A stretch of DNA of 64,000 nucleotides from Paractinoplanes toevensis (GTDB lineage Bacteria; Actinomycetota; Actinomycetes; Mycobacteriales; Micromonosporaceae). A model generated the notes under the pieces. It was not told the DNA's origin and ran no database searches. It was given only the letters and a program-made list of their open reading frames with translations. This document shows, piece after piece, positions 16,899-24,755 of this stretch (the first letter of the stretch is position 1; each line of letters opens with the position of its first letter). Where the stretch lies: contig NZ_BOQN01000061.1 of the NCBI RefSeq assembly GCF_018332695.1, positions 1-64,000 of the forward strand. Direction: 5' to 3'. The translations under genes were made by a program, and so were the position numbers.

Positions 16899-17704
16899 TA
16901 GACCCAGACCTTCGTCTTCAGCGGGATCTTGTCGGTGGCCCAGATCCAGTTCATGGCCGCGTTCGAGAGGCGGGCGCAGCCGTGCGAGGCGGCGTACGGC
17001 GGGATGCTCGGCGAGCCGTGCACGGCGATGCCGCCGTTGAAGTACTTCGGGCGCCACAGGTCGCCGAGCGGCCCGTGGCGCGTCCCGTCGATCTGGCGGC
17101 CGACCTTGAAGTGGCCGGTGGGGGTGTCGGCCAGGTAGGTCTCACCCTCGTACTCGTAGTTCTCGTTCGATCCGGTCGAGGTGTTGAGCGTGGTCACCAC
17201 CTGGCCGTCCTTGACCAGCATGAGCAACTGCTTCTTCAGGCTGATCTCGACGAGGTAGCCGCTGCCGGCCTTGGACTTCGCCGTCGGCCGTACCCCGGCG
17301 TCCAGGGCCTTCTGGGTTTTCGGCCCGACCGTGCCGTCCCGGCCGATGCCGGCCGCCTTCTGCAGCGCGAACACCGCCTGCTGGGTGGTGCTGCCGAACT
17401 TGCCGTCCGCCTTGTTGATCCAGTAGCCGAGCGAGATGAGCCGCTGCTGCACGGCGAGCACGTCGTCGCCCTTGGCGCCGATCTTCAGCTTTTTCGGCGC
17501 CGGGGCGGCGGTCGCGGTGGGGGCGGGGGTCGTCGGGGTCGCGCTGGGCGATTCGCTCACGCTGGGTGCCGCGGCCGGTTCCGAGGAGGGTACGGCGGTG
17601 GGGGCTTGCGCCCCGGTATCACCGGAATCGTCGGAGCCGCAGCCCGTGGCGAGTGTGAGAGTCGCGGCGATCGCCACCGCCAGCGTCAGAGCCTTCCGCA
17701 CCAT
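16895..17704 (-). CDS. Lipoprotein L,D-transpeptidase with peptidoglycan-binding domain
   Basis: A 269-residue exported wall enzyme. The N-terminus ends in ATGC (Cys22), a lipobox. A Pro/Ala/Thr spacer follows (about 25-70), then a PG_binding_1 domain (GDDVLAVQQRLISLGYW, about 75-135), then a YkuD catalytic domain with HGSPSIPPYAASHGCARL near residues 230-248, giving the catalytic His and Cys. It would form 3-3 crosslinks or attach stem peptides. The promoter region upstream (17705-17866) is shared with the divergent CGNR gene. Confidence 0.87.
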   Translation of the reverse strand: MVRKALTLAVAIAATLTLATGCGSDDSGDTGAQAPTAVPSSEPAAAPSVSESPSATPTTPAPTATAAPAPKKLKIGAKGDDVLAVQQRLISLGYWINKADGKFGSTTQQAVFALQKAAGIGRDGTVGPKTQKALDAGVRPTAKSKAGSGYLVEISLKKQLLMLVKDGQVVTTLNTSTGSNENYEYEGETYLADTPTGHFKVGRQIDGTRHGPLGDLWRPKYFNGGIAVHGSPSIPPYAASHGCARLSNAAMNWIWATDKIPLKTKVWVY

Positions 17705-17866
17705 GTGTTCCTCCCGTCCCTGTGAGGATCATTGCCGAAAATGGTTCACAATGGCCAGCGGAAGGTGCATTCGCCTCATATCTGTTACGTGTGTGGCCCC
17801 GATCACCTAGCGGGTTCAAACGAGAGGTGGACACCGTCATGAAAAAGAGTCAAGTACCCTTCGGCT

Positions 17867-18502
17867 ATGTCATGGATGGCCAGCGCCCGGCACGGCGTAC
17901 GTGAGGCCCCCGCCGGGCTCGCGCTCGTGCAGGAGCTGCTGAACACCCGCGCGACCATGCACTACGGCGCGGACCTGCTGCTGTCGGCGGATGACGCCCA
18001 GCGCTGGCTGTCCGAGGCGATCAACACCTGGTCCCGGGTGTCCGGATTGCCGGCTCCGACGCTGCTCATCTCGTCGAGTGATCTGCGGTCGTTGCGCCGT
18101 CTCCGCACGACGTTCGAAAACGTGATCCTTGCCGCGGGTCAGGAGAATCTGGATGGCGCGCTGCCGCCGGCCGATGTGCCGGTGAGCCTGGTTCCGGACG
18201 CCGACGGCTGGGTGCGGATGGTTCCCACCGGCCGGGGCACCCGGTGGCTGGCGTCGGCGCTGTGGGCCGAAGCTCTTCTCGCGCAGCAGGCCGGGCTCTG
18301 GCCACGCCTGAAGCTGTGCCACAACGGCGACTGCCGGGCCGCCTTCTTCGACACCTCGCGCAACAACAGCGGTGTCTGGCATGACGTCTCCACCTGCGGA
18401 AACACCGCCAACCTGCGCGCCTTCCGGGAGCGGAAACGACTGATGGGCGGCAGCGGGGGTCAACCCCAGCCGCCGATCGTGGGACCGCCCAGTTTCCGCT
18501 GA
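17867..18502 (+). CDS. CGNR zinc-finger regulator (ABATE-type)
   Basis: A 211-residue protein of the CGNR zinc finger family, predicted DNA-binding regulators. The C-terminal finger is complete: CHNGDC, then AFFDTSRNNSG and CGN followed by a basic helix RAFRERKR. The N-terminal ABATE-like half contains GLALVQELLNTRATMHYGADLL. Start is ATG 17867 or, equally plausible, ATG 17876 (MASARHG); there is no good Shine-Dalgarno for either, so the transcript may be leaderless. It is divergent from the L,D-transpeptidase gene; its target is unknown. Confidence 0.75.
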   Translation: MSWMASARHGVREAPAGLALVQELLNTRATMHYGADLLLSADDAQRWLSEAINTWSRVSGLPAPTLLISSSDLRSLRRLRTTFENVILAAGQENLDGALPPADVPVSLVPDADGWVRMVPTGRGTRWLASALWAEALLAQQAGLWPRLKLCHNGDCRAAFFDTSRNNSGVWHDVSTCGNTANLRAFRERKRLMGGSGGQPQPPIVGPPSFR

Positions 18503-18552
18503 CCGTCCGTCCGGGTGGGAACTTCCCGCGGCGCCTGGGCGACTATGGGGAT

Positions 18553-19335
18553 ATGGCGTGTGAGCGGTGGCGCGAGATGTTGTCCGCGCAGCTGGACGGC
18601 GAGGACGATCCGGCCGGCCGGGAGCTGGTCGATGAGCATCTGGCCGGGTGTGCGGGGTGCCGGGAGTGGCTGGACCGGGCGGCCACGGTCAACCGGCTGA
18701 CCCGCACCGGGGTGGGGGTCGCCCCCGATCTCAGCGCGGCCATTCTCGCCGCCCTGCCGGCCGCGCCGGCCGCCGCTCCGGCCGCGTGGAAGATGCCGTG
18801 GCGGTGGTTCTCGCCGGCCACCGCGCTCTATATCGCGCTGGCGGCAGTGGGCGCCGTACAGCTGATCCTCGGTCTCGACCAGATCGGTGGCGGGGTCGCG
18901 GGCGTGCACGACCACGCGGGAGCCGGCGCCACGTCGGGGCATCTCTGGCACGAGTCGGCCGCCTGGAACGTCGCGGTGGGGGCCGGCTATCTCTTCATCG
19001 CGCTGCGGCGCAGCCGGCCGTCGGGCCTGGTGCCGATGCTGACCGCTTTCGTGGGGATGCTGCTGCTGCTCTCCGTCAACGACCTCACCGGCGACCGGGT
19101 CGACGTCACGCGGCTGATCAGCCACGGGTTTGTCATCCTCGGTTATCTGTTGGTGGTGGCGCTGTCGCGGATGCCGAGCGGGTTCGCGGCGCCGCCGGGA
19201 GCGCGGGCCGACACCTGGTCGGGGTGGCGCGCTCGCTTCGAGGACGAGGTGGCGGCGCCGGCACTGCGGCCGGGGTTGCGGCTGGTGCCCCGCGGGCCGA
19301 TGACCGCGGAGCACGATGAGCGGCAGGCGGCCTGA
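18553..19335 (+). CDS. Membrane anti-sigma factor with zinc (ZAS) domain
   Basis: A 260-residue predicted zinc-binding anti-sigma protein. The N-terminus gives a C3...H29-X3-C33-X2-C36 site (MACERWREML, EHLAGCAGC), the ZAS/zf-HC2 signature. After about residue 80 there are about four or five hydrophobic segments, with histidines between the first two (GVHDHAGAGATSGHLWHES) that could bind metal. No sigma factor gene lies beside it, which is unusual since such proteins are normally encoded with their sigma. The C-terminal tail is cytosolic and rich in charged residues. Confidence 0.7.
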   Translation: MACERWREMLSAQLDGEDDPAGRELVDEHLAGCAGCREWLDRAATVNRLTRTGVGVAPDLSAAILAALPAAPAAAPAAWKMPWRWFSPATALYIALAAVGAVQLILGLDQIGGGVAGVHDHAGAGATSGHLWHESAAWNVAVGAGYLFIALRRSRPSGLVPMLTAFVGMLLLLSVNDLTGDRVDVTRLISHGFVILGYLLVVALSRMPSGFAAPPGARADTWSGWRARFEDEVAAPALRPGLRLVPRGPMTAEHDERQAA

Positions 19336-19338
19336 CGG

Positions 19339-19572
19339 TTACCTCGCGGGGGGCCGGACCGAGAGCTCGCGCCACTCGTCGGGGCCGTTGAGCAGCGCAC
19401 GCACGGTGTCCAGGGCCGCTTCCTCGCTGTCGTACTCGAAGAAGTGGGAAACCCCGTCGGCGCCGCCCGCGCGCTGCTCCACATACCACTGGTCGCCGCT
19501 CACCCGCAGGTAGACATCCTTGCGGGCGATGCGTCCCCACTTACCGTTCCACCAGTGCTTACGCTGCTCCAT
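19339..19572 (-). CDS. LexA-box-controlled 77-residue protein of unknown function
   Basis: A small acidic/aromatic protein (MEQRKHWWNGKWGRIA..., 77 residues) with no recognised domain. Its pattern of strands, tryptophans and an EEAALDTVRALL helix suggests a compact alpha/beta fold; no membrane segment or signal. The ATG is 19570-19572. A -10 hexamer TACAGT (19584-19579, minus strand) lies 6 bases before it, so transcription should start at the A of ATG (leaderless). Directly upstream is a perfect SOS box. It is followed by the convergent end of the anti-sigma gene. Function unknown; DNA-damage induction is a firm prediction from the promoter. Confidence 0.7.
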   Translation of the reverse strand: MEQRKHWWNGKWGRIARKDVYLRVSGDQWYVEQRAGGADGVSHFFEYDSEEAALDTVRALLNGPDEWRELSVRPPAR

Positions 19573-19578
19573 CCGGGC

Positions 19579-19600
19579 ACTGTATCGAACATTTGTTCGA
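19579..19600 (-). promoter_or_regulatory. LexA (SOS) box with abutting -10
   Basis: TCGAACATTTGTTCGA (19585-19600) matches the actinobacterial LexA consensus TCGAAC-N4-GTTCGA without mismatch. TACAGT at 19584-19579 follows at once on the minus strand as -10. LexA bound here would cover the promoter of the 77-residue gene. Confidence 0.8.
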
Positions 19601-19636
19601 ACCGTACCCGGCCTGGATGATCTTTTTCGCAGCGTG

Positions 19637-20098
19637 TCAGCGCGGTGGCTCCTGGTCACGGCGCAGGACCTCGTCGATGGCGCTGCGCCGCGCGCCGGAG
19701 GCGGTGGCGTCCTGGGCCAGCAGGTCACGGATCTGGGTGAGCAGGACGATGTCCTCGCTGGGCGACTTCGGCGGCGGCTCCTCGCCGCGGCGGCGGCGCT
19801 CGGCCAGCGCGTTCAGCGGGTAGACCACCAGGAAGTAGAGGACGGCGGCGGTGATCAGGAAGGTAATGATCGCGTTGAGGAAGCTGGCGTAGTCGAAGAT
19901 GACGCCTTTGCGCGGCTCCCAGGCGCCGACGCCGGTGCCCGTGCCACCGCCCAGCAGCTGGATCAGCGGCTTGACGAAGCCGTTGGTGAAGGCGGTCACC
20001 ACCGCGGTGAAGGCAGCGCCGATGACGATGCCGACCGCGAGATCGACAACGTTGCCGCGCATGATGAAGTCTTTGAAGCCTTGGATGATCTTGCTCAC
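19637..20098 (-). CDS. mscL: Large-conductance mechanosensitive channel
   Basis: A 153-residue MscL channel that opens on membrane tension and vents solutes after osmotic downshock. The opening MSKIIQGFKDFIMRGNVVDLAVGIVIGAAF is the conserved S1-TM1 pore region; TM2 spans FLNAIITFLITAAVLYFLVV; the charged C-terminal bundle ends in RDLLAQDATASGARRSAIDEVL. GTG 20098 is chosen because the family begins there and a GGGAG site precedes it. It lies upstream of the SOS-type gene on the same strand, 64 bases away. Confidence 0.92.
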   Translation of the reverse strand: MSKIIQGFKDFIMRGNVVDLAVGIVIGAAFTAVVTAFTNGFVKPLIQLLGGGTGTGVGAWEPRKGVIFDYASFLNAIITFLITAAVLYFLVVYPLNALAERRRRGEEPPPKSPSEDIVLLTQIRDLLAQDATASGARRSAIDEVLRRDQEPPR

Positions 20099-20189
20099 GA
20101 GCGCTCCCGCATGCCGGAGGGGTCCGTCCGGCGGCAGGTTCCCACCGCCGGTCGGCGACAAACTACGCCCATCGGGCAGCGGGTAAAAG

Positions 20190-20543
20190 TCAGTCGAGCG
20201 TCGCTTCCTCGGCCGTCACGGCCTCGTCGACCGTCGCGTAGGTGCGCAGCACCTCGACCAGGCCGCTGACCTCGAGAATGCGCAACACCCCGCGCTGCGG
20301 CGCGGCCAGCCGGACGGTGCCGCCGGCGTCGTCGGTGCTGTTCTTGGCGCGCACGAAGACCGAGAGCCCGGTGGAGTCGCAGAACGACACCTCGGCCAGG
20401 TCGAAGACCAGGCGGGTGCGCCCTTTCTCCAGCAGATCGCTGATCTGGTCCTGCAACTGGGGCGCAGTGGCCATGTCGAGCTCACCGGCCACCGACACGA
20501 CGACCATGTCGGCGCGCTGTTCGGTTTGTACCGTCAGGGACAT
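20190..20543 (-). CDS. Anti-sigma factor antagonist (RsbV-like STAS)
   Basis: A 117-residue STAS protein. It keeps the regulatory switch D56-S57 in FCDSTGL, the serine phosphorylated by an anti-sigma kinase; dephosphorylated protein would release a sigma factor. GGAGG lies before the ATG. It is transcribed away from the stressosome operon across a 164-base divergent gap, which makes it the natural candidate for the RsbV-like output of that operon, the missing antagonist there. The cognate sigma and RsbW-like kinase are not in the window. Confidence 0.82.
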   Translation of the reverse strand: MSLTVQTEQRADMVVVSVAGELDMATAPQLQDQISDLLEKGRTRLVFDLAEVSFCDSTGLSVFVRAKNSTDDAGGTVRLAAPQRGVLRILEVSGLVEVLRTYATVDEAVTAEEATLD

Positions 20544-20707
20544 TCAGGACCTCCAGGTATGGGCAGAACGGTACTCCAGGTGTGGTGAGATCGGCAGGAT
20601 GGGGCTCGGCGTTTGTGACCTTGCCCGGTTATTTGGCTGACAGCAACTATTGGACCTTGCGGTGATAGAGTCCGCCCCGGTCCGCGAACCCAGGTCAGGA
20701 GGCAGCG

Positions 20708-21547
20708 GTGGCGCTGAGTGCGGAAGAGGCGAGCCGGTTCGTCGTCCTGCTCGAGGAAAACCAGGACGATCTGGTCGGTGCATGGACCGACCGGGTGGCG
20801 GCGACCCTGCGCGGCCGGCTGAGCCGCACCGAGCTGCAGCGGCAGACCGCGGACCTGTTCAAGGGGTTCCAGCTGGCACTGGCCGGCGGGGCTACCGATC
20901 TCGCCCACGAGCCGGCCGCCGAGCTGCGTGCGCAGCTCACCGAGCTGTCCGGCCACCGGGCCCGGCAGGGCTTCTCGACCACCGAGACGGCGGTCAGCGT
21001 CTACTCCCTCAAGGAGGCGCTCCTCGCGAAGCTCGGCGACGATCTCGCCGGCCTGCGGGACTACATCGCCTTCTCGGCCTTCATCGACGCCGCCGCGCTG
21101 TTCACCTTCGACAGCTACGTGCGGGTCCGCGAAGAACTGATCGCCGACCAGGCCGAGCAACTGCTCGAGCTGTCCACCCCGGTGGTCAAGCTGTGGGAGG
21201 GCGTGGTCGCCGTCCCACTGGTCGGCACGCTCGACTCGGCGCGCGCCCAGGTGGTCATGGAGCGGCTGCTGCAGACCCTGGTCGACACCGGCTCGCCGTA
21301 CGCGATCATCGACATCACCGGCGTCCCGGCTGTCGACACCCAGGTGGCGCAGCACGTCCTCAAGACCGTGGTGGCCGCCCGGCTGATGGGTGCCGACTGC
21401 ATCATCTCCGGCATCCGCCCGCAGATCGCCCAGACGATCGTGGCGCTGGGCATCGAGTTCGGTGACATCGCGACCAAGGCCTCGCTGGCCGACGCGCTGC
21501 GCTACGTGCTCAACAAGAACGGTTCCCGCAAGCACAGGGAGCGCTGA
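20708..21547 (+). CDS. rsbR: Stressosome sensor/scaffold RsbR
   Basis: A 279-residue RsbR paralogue. Residues 1 to about 150 form a non-haem-globin-like sensory N-terminal helical domain (no obvious haem histidine pattern was verified). The C-terminal STAS domain has IIDITGVPAVDTQVA with switch residues D210-T211 and an upstream STPVVKLWEGVVAVPLVGTLDSAR segment typical of RsbR. RsbR and RsbS build the 1.8-MDa stressosome that holds RsbT. GTG start with AGGAGG five bases upstream. First gene of a six-gene coupled operon. Confidence 0.88.
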   Translation: MALSAEEASRFVVLLEENQDDLVGAWTDRVAATLRGRLSRTELQRQTADLFKGFQLALAGGATDLAHEPAAELRAQLTELSGHRARQGFSTTETAVSVYSLKEALLAKLGDDLAGLRDYIAFSAFIDAAALFTFDSYVRVREELIADQAEQLLELSTPVVKLWEGVVAVPLVGTLDSARAQVVMERLLQTLVDTGSPYAIIDITGVPAVDTQVAQHVLKTVVAARLMGADCIISGIRPQIAQTIVALGIEFGDIATKASLADALRYVLNKNGSRKHRER

Positions 21548-21548
21548 G

Positions 21549-21971
21549 GTGGAGCGGGTTCCGGTCCTCAAGATCGGTGACATCCTGCTGGTCTCCATCC
21601 AGATCGACATGGAGGACCAGGTCGCCCTGCAACTGCAGGAAGACCTCGCCGACCGGATCGTGGCCACCGGCTGTCACGGCGTGATCATCGACATCAGCGC
21701 GCTGGACATCGTCGACTCGTTCGTCGGCCGCACCCTGGCCACCATCGCCTCGATCTCCCGGGTGCTGGACGCCGAGACCGTCGTGGTCGGCATGCGCCCG
21801 GCCGTGGCGATCACCCTGGTCGAGCTGGGCCTGTCGCTGCCCGGCATCCGCACCGCCCTCAACGTCGAACTCGGTATGGACCTGCTCGCCCGCAACCGGG
21901 CGGAGGAGTACGACGACCGGGACGACGAGGACGAGGACGAGGCGGAAACGCCTGCGGTAAACGCGTCGTGA
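21549..21971 (+). CDS. rsbS: Stressosome scaffold RsbS
   Basis: A 140-residue single STAS protein with the RsbS phospho-site D56-S57 in LDIVDSFVGRTLA. GTG at 21549 begins one base after the rsbR stop. It has an acidic low-complexity tail (EEYDDRDDEDEDEAE) beyond the usual length, which is uncommon and might mediate partner binding. It sequesters RsbT until phosphorylated under stress. Its stop overlaps the next start by 4 bases. Confidence 0.88.
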   Translation: MERVPVLKIGDILLVSIQIDMEDQVALQLQEDLADRIVATGCHGVIIDISALDIVDSFVGRTLATIASISRVLDAETVVVGMRPAVAITLVELGLSLPGIRTALNVELGMDLLARNRAEEYDDRDDEDEDEAETPAVNAS

Positions 21972-22372
21972 GCGAAGCGGGGCAGCGGCTCGAGGTCACC
22001 TCGGACCAGGACGTCGTCCGGGTCCGCCAGCTCGTTCGCACGGTCGCCGTCGCGGTGAAGCTCTCCCTCGTCGACCAGACCAAGCTCGTCACCGCGGCCA
22101 GTGAGCTCGCCCGTAACACGCTCGTCTACGGCGGCGGTGGATCGGTCGAGGTGGCCACCGTGAACAACGGCCGCAGGCAGGGCATCCGCATCGTTTTCGC
22201 CGACCAGGGCCCGGGTATTGCCGATCTCGGCCTGGCCCTCACGGACGGCTACACCACCGGCGGTGGTCTCGGACTAGGGTTGAGCGGCGCCCGCCGGCTG
22301 GTGGACGAGTTCGACATCGCGACCGAGGTCGGCCAGGGCACCACTATTACCGTCACCAAGTGGTGCCGATGA
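21968..22372 (+). CDS. rsbT: Switch serine/threonine kinase RsbT
   Basis: A 134-residue GHKL kinase. The N box (ELARNTLVYGGG) and G1 box (FADQGPGI), followed by GGGLGLGLSGARRL, bind ATP. RsbT phosphorylates RsbS and RsbR, is released from the stressosome, and classically activates a PP2C phosphatase (RsbU). GTG start overlaps the rsbS stop (GTGA). Length is normal for RsbT. Confidence 0.88.
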   Translation: MSEAGQRLEVTSDQDVVRVRQLVRTVAVAVKLSLVDQTKLVTAASELARNTLVYGGGGSVEVATVNNGRRQGIRIVFADQGPGIADLGLALTDGYTTGGGLGLGLSGARRLVDEFDIATEVGQGTTITVTKWCR

Positions 22373-23397
22373 TCGGAGGCACGGTGGCGTCGCTACCCGA
22401 AGGGCTGCTCGATGGGGGTAGCTGGTTTCGGGTCGAGGCCGCCCCAACCGCCTCCGCTGCGCGGCGCGCGGCCGAGCGTCTCGCCACCGAGCTGGGCCTG
22501 CCGGAAAGCCGCCGGGCCGACCTGTCGATCGTGACCGCCGAGGCGGCCGGCAACCTCGTCAAGCACGCCGACCAGGGGACGCTGCTGGTCCGCACGGTGC
22601 GCACCGAGATGCAGGCCGGCGTCGAGATCATCGCGATCGATCACGGGCCGGGGATGATCGATCCGGAGCGGTCGGTCGGCGACGGGCACTCGACGGCCGG
22701 CACTCTCGGCATCGGGCTCGGTGCGATCGTGCGCCAGTCCTCGTGGTCGGACCTGCACTCCGTACCCGGCAAGGGAACCGTCCTGGTCGCTCAGGTCTGG
22801 CCGGCCGATCCGCCGCCGCCCGCCTGGGCGGCGGGCCTGACCCGCCCGCTGAGCGGAGAATCGGTCAGCGGCGACGCCTACGCCATCCGCGAGGCGGACG
22901 GCCGGCATCAGGTGCTCATGTGCGACGGGCTGGGACACGGCGGTCTCGCCGCCGCCGCGTCGCACGAGGCGGTCCGCGCCTTCGCCGAGGCCCCGGCGGC
23001 CCCACCCGCGGCCGTGGTCGAGCTCCTGCACCGCCGGCTCAACCACACCCGTGGTGCCGCGCTGGCCGTGGCCGAGCTGGACCCGGTGGCCGGCCTGGTC
23101 CGATACGCGGGGCTGGGCAACATCGCCGGCACGGTGATCTCGCCGGGCGGCCGGCGCGGCATGATCTCGCTGCCCGGCATCGCCGGCCACCAGCGCCGTC
23201 AGATCCGCGAGTACGACTACCCGATCGGCCCCGACGCGATCGTGCTGATGCACAGCGACGGCGTGGTCGACCGGTGGAACATGACCGACTACCCGGGTCT
23301 GCTGTACCGATCGCCGACGGTGATCGCCGCGACCGTGCTGCGCGATGCCGGGATCCGCCGCGACGACGCCGGCGTGCTGGTGGCCCGGCTACCGTGA
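22369..23397 (+). CDS. HATPase plus RsbX-like PP2C fusion phosphatase
   Basis: A 342-residue fusion. Residues about 10-145 are a second RsbT/RsbW-like HATPase (EAAGNLVKHAD, IDHGPGMID, GTLGIGLGAI). Residues about 160-342 are a SpoIIE/RsbX-type PP2C phosphatase (SGDAYAI, CDGLGHGGLAAAAS, MHSDGVVDRW, RRDDAGVLVARL). RsbX resets the stressosome by removing phosphates from RsbS and RsbR. ATG 22369 overlaps the rsbT stop (ATGA); GTG 22384 behind GGAGG is an alternative. Fusion of kinase and phosphatase on one chain is known from other actinobacterial and proteobacterial operons of this type. Confidence 0.8.
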   Translation: MIGGTVASLPEGLLDGGSWFRVEAAPTASAARRAAERLATELGLPESRRADLSIVTAEAAGNLVKHADQGTLLVRTVRTEMQAGVEIIAIDHGPGMIDPERSVGDGHSTAGTLGIGLGAIVRQSSWSDLHSVPGKGTVLVAQVWPADPPPPAWAAGLTRPLSGESVSGDAYAIREADGRHQVLMCDGLGHGGLAAAASHEAVRAFAEAPAAPPAAVVELLHRRLNHTRGAALAVAELDPVAGLVRYAGLGNIAGTVISPGGRRGMISLPGIAGHQRRQIREYDYPIGPDAIVLMHSDGVVDRWNMTDYPGLLYRSPTVIAATVLRDAGIRRDDAGVLVARLP

Positions 23398-24755
23398 GCA
23401 CCGCCGGCCAAGCTCCGGAACCGCTGATGCGCATGCCTCTGCGGGTGGAGCAGGACATTTTCGTCGTGCGCCAGCTGGGCCGGGAGGTGGCCCGTGCGGC
23501 CGGCATGGAACAGCAGGACCAGACCCGGCTGGCGACCGCGCTCAGCGAGGTGGGCCGAGTGTTGCTGGCCGCCGGGCATTCCGCCGACGTGGTGTTCGAG
23601 GCGGAGCTCAACGGGGTACCCAGATTGCGTGTCGCAGTGGTGAGCCCGCAATCAGGGAACATCGCTGAGTTGAAACTGCAGCTCGGTCAGGTCGGCCGGC
23701 TGGTCGACACGTTGGAGGTCGGCGATGGCGAACCCGGTACGGTGGTCTGGATGGCCCGACGGCTGCCGGCGAGTGCGCCGAGGCTGACCCCGGAACGCAT
23801 GGACGAGATACGTGCCGGGCTCTCCGAGCATGTCCCGGGGACGCCCCTGGACGAGCTGAGCGTGCAAAATCAGCAGCTCATCGCAGCCCTTAATGAGGTG
23901 CGCGCGCAGCGCGACGATCTGGCCCGGCTGAACGCCGAGCTGGAGGAGACGAACCGCGGTGTGATGGCGCTCTACAACCAGCTCTCGCAGGAGCTGGAGG
24001 AGACCAACCGCGGGGTGGTGGCCCTCTACGCCGAGCTGGACGAGAAATCGGAGCAGCTGCGCACGGCCAGCGAGGCGAAGAGTCGGTTTCTGGCCAACGT
24101 GAGTCACGAGCTGCGCGCCCCGGTCACCGCGGTGATCGGGCTGGCCCGGCTGCTCAACGACCCCGCCTCGGACCCGCTCGCCGACGAACAGCGTCGTCAG
24201 GTCGAACTGATCAGCTCGTCCGCCGGTGACCTGCTCACCCTGGTGAACGATCTGCTCGACCTGGCCAAGGCCGAGGCCGGCCGGATGGAGCCGGAGTGGG
24301 CCGAGGTCGATCTGCGGGCCGTCTTCGGGCAGCTGCGCGGCACGCTGCGGCCGCTGGCCACCCGGCCCGAGGTCGACTTCGTGGTCGAGGAGCCCTCGGT
24401 GCCGATGCTGCGCACCGACGAGCTGCTGCTCACCCGGGTGCTGCGCAACCTGCTGACCAACGCGATCAAGTTCACGGCCGAGGGCGAGGTGCGGCTCGCG
24501 GTCCGCACCGTGGACGACGACGTCGAGTTCACCGTCGTGGACACCGGGACCGGCATTCCGCCCGAGCTGCACGAACGGATCTTCGAGGAGTTCTACCAGG
24601 TGCCGGGCAGCCGGGCGATCACCGGCAAGGGCACCGGGCTGGGCCTGCCGTACGCCCGCCGCCTGGCCGGCATCCTGGGCGGTGGCCTGCGGGTCGCCTC
24701 CACACCCGGCCGGGGCAGCACGTTCACCCTGGCCCTACCGGTCAACCCGTCATGA
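23394..24755 (+). CDS. Stressosome-operon histidine kinase
   Basis: A 453-residue cytosolic histidine kinase. An N-terminal HATPase-like remnant (about 15-125; catalytic boxes look incomplete) is followed by a coiled coil with two near-identical ELEETNRGV...LY segments (about 175-225), a HisKA helix with phospho-His H238 in NVSHELRAP, and HATPase with NLLTNAIKF, DTGTGIP and GKGTGLGLPYARRLAG. No membrane segment. GTG start overlaps the preceding stop (GTGA). It probably phosphorylates the REC domain of the next protein, linking two-component input to the stressosome. Confidence 0.8.
   Translation: MSTAGQAPEPLMRMPLRVEQDIFVVRQLGREVARAAGMEQQDQTRLATALSEVGRVLLAAGHSADVVFEAELNGVPRLRVAVVSPQSGNIAELKLQLGQVGRLVDTLEVGDGEPGTVVWMARRLPASAPRLTPERMDEIRAGLSEHVPGTPLDELSVQNQQLIAALNEVRAQRDDLARLNAELEETNRGVMALYNQLSQELEETNRGVVALYAELDEKSEQLRTASEAKSRFLANVSHELRAPVTAVIGLARLLNDPASDPLADEQRRQVELISSSAGDLLTLVNDLLDLAKAEAGRMEPEWAEVDLRAVFGQLRGTLRPLATRPEVDFVVEEPSVPMLRTDELLLTRVLRNLLTNAIKFTAEGEVRLAVRTVDDDVEFTVVDTGTGIPPELHERIFEEFYQVPGSRAITGKGTGLGLPYARRLAGILGGGLRVASTPGRGSTFTLALPVNPS

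Noticed and set aside
20605..20640. SigB-like promoter (GTTT ... GGTTAT) before rsbR
   Set aside because: The spacer is about two bases too short and the -10 has a mismatch; not strong enough to call.
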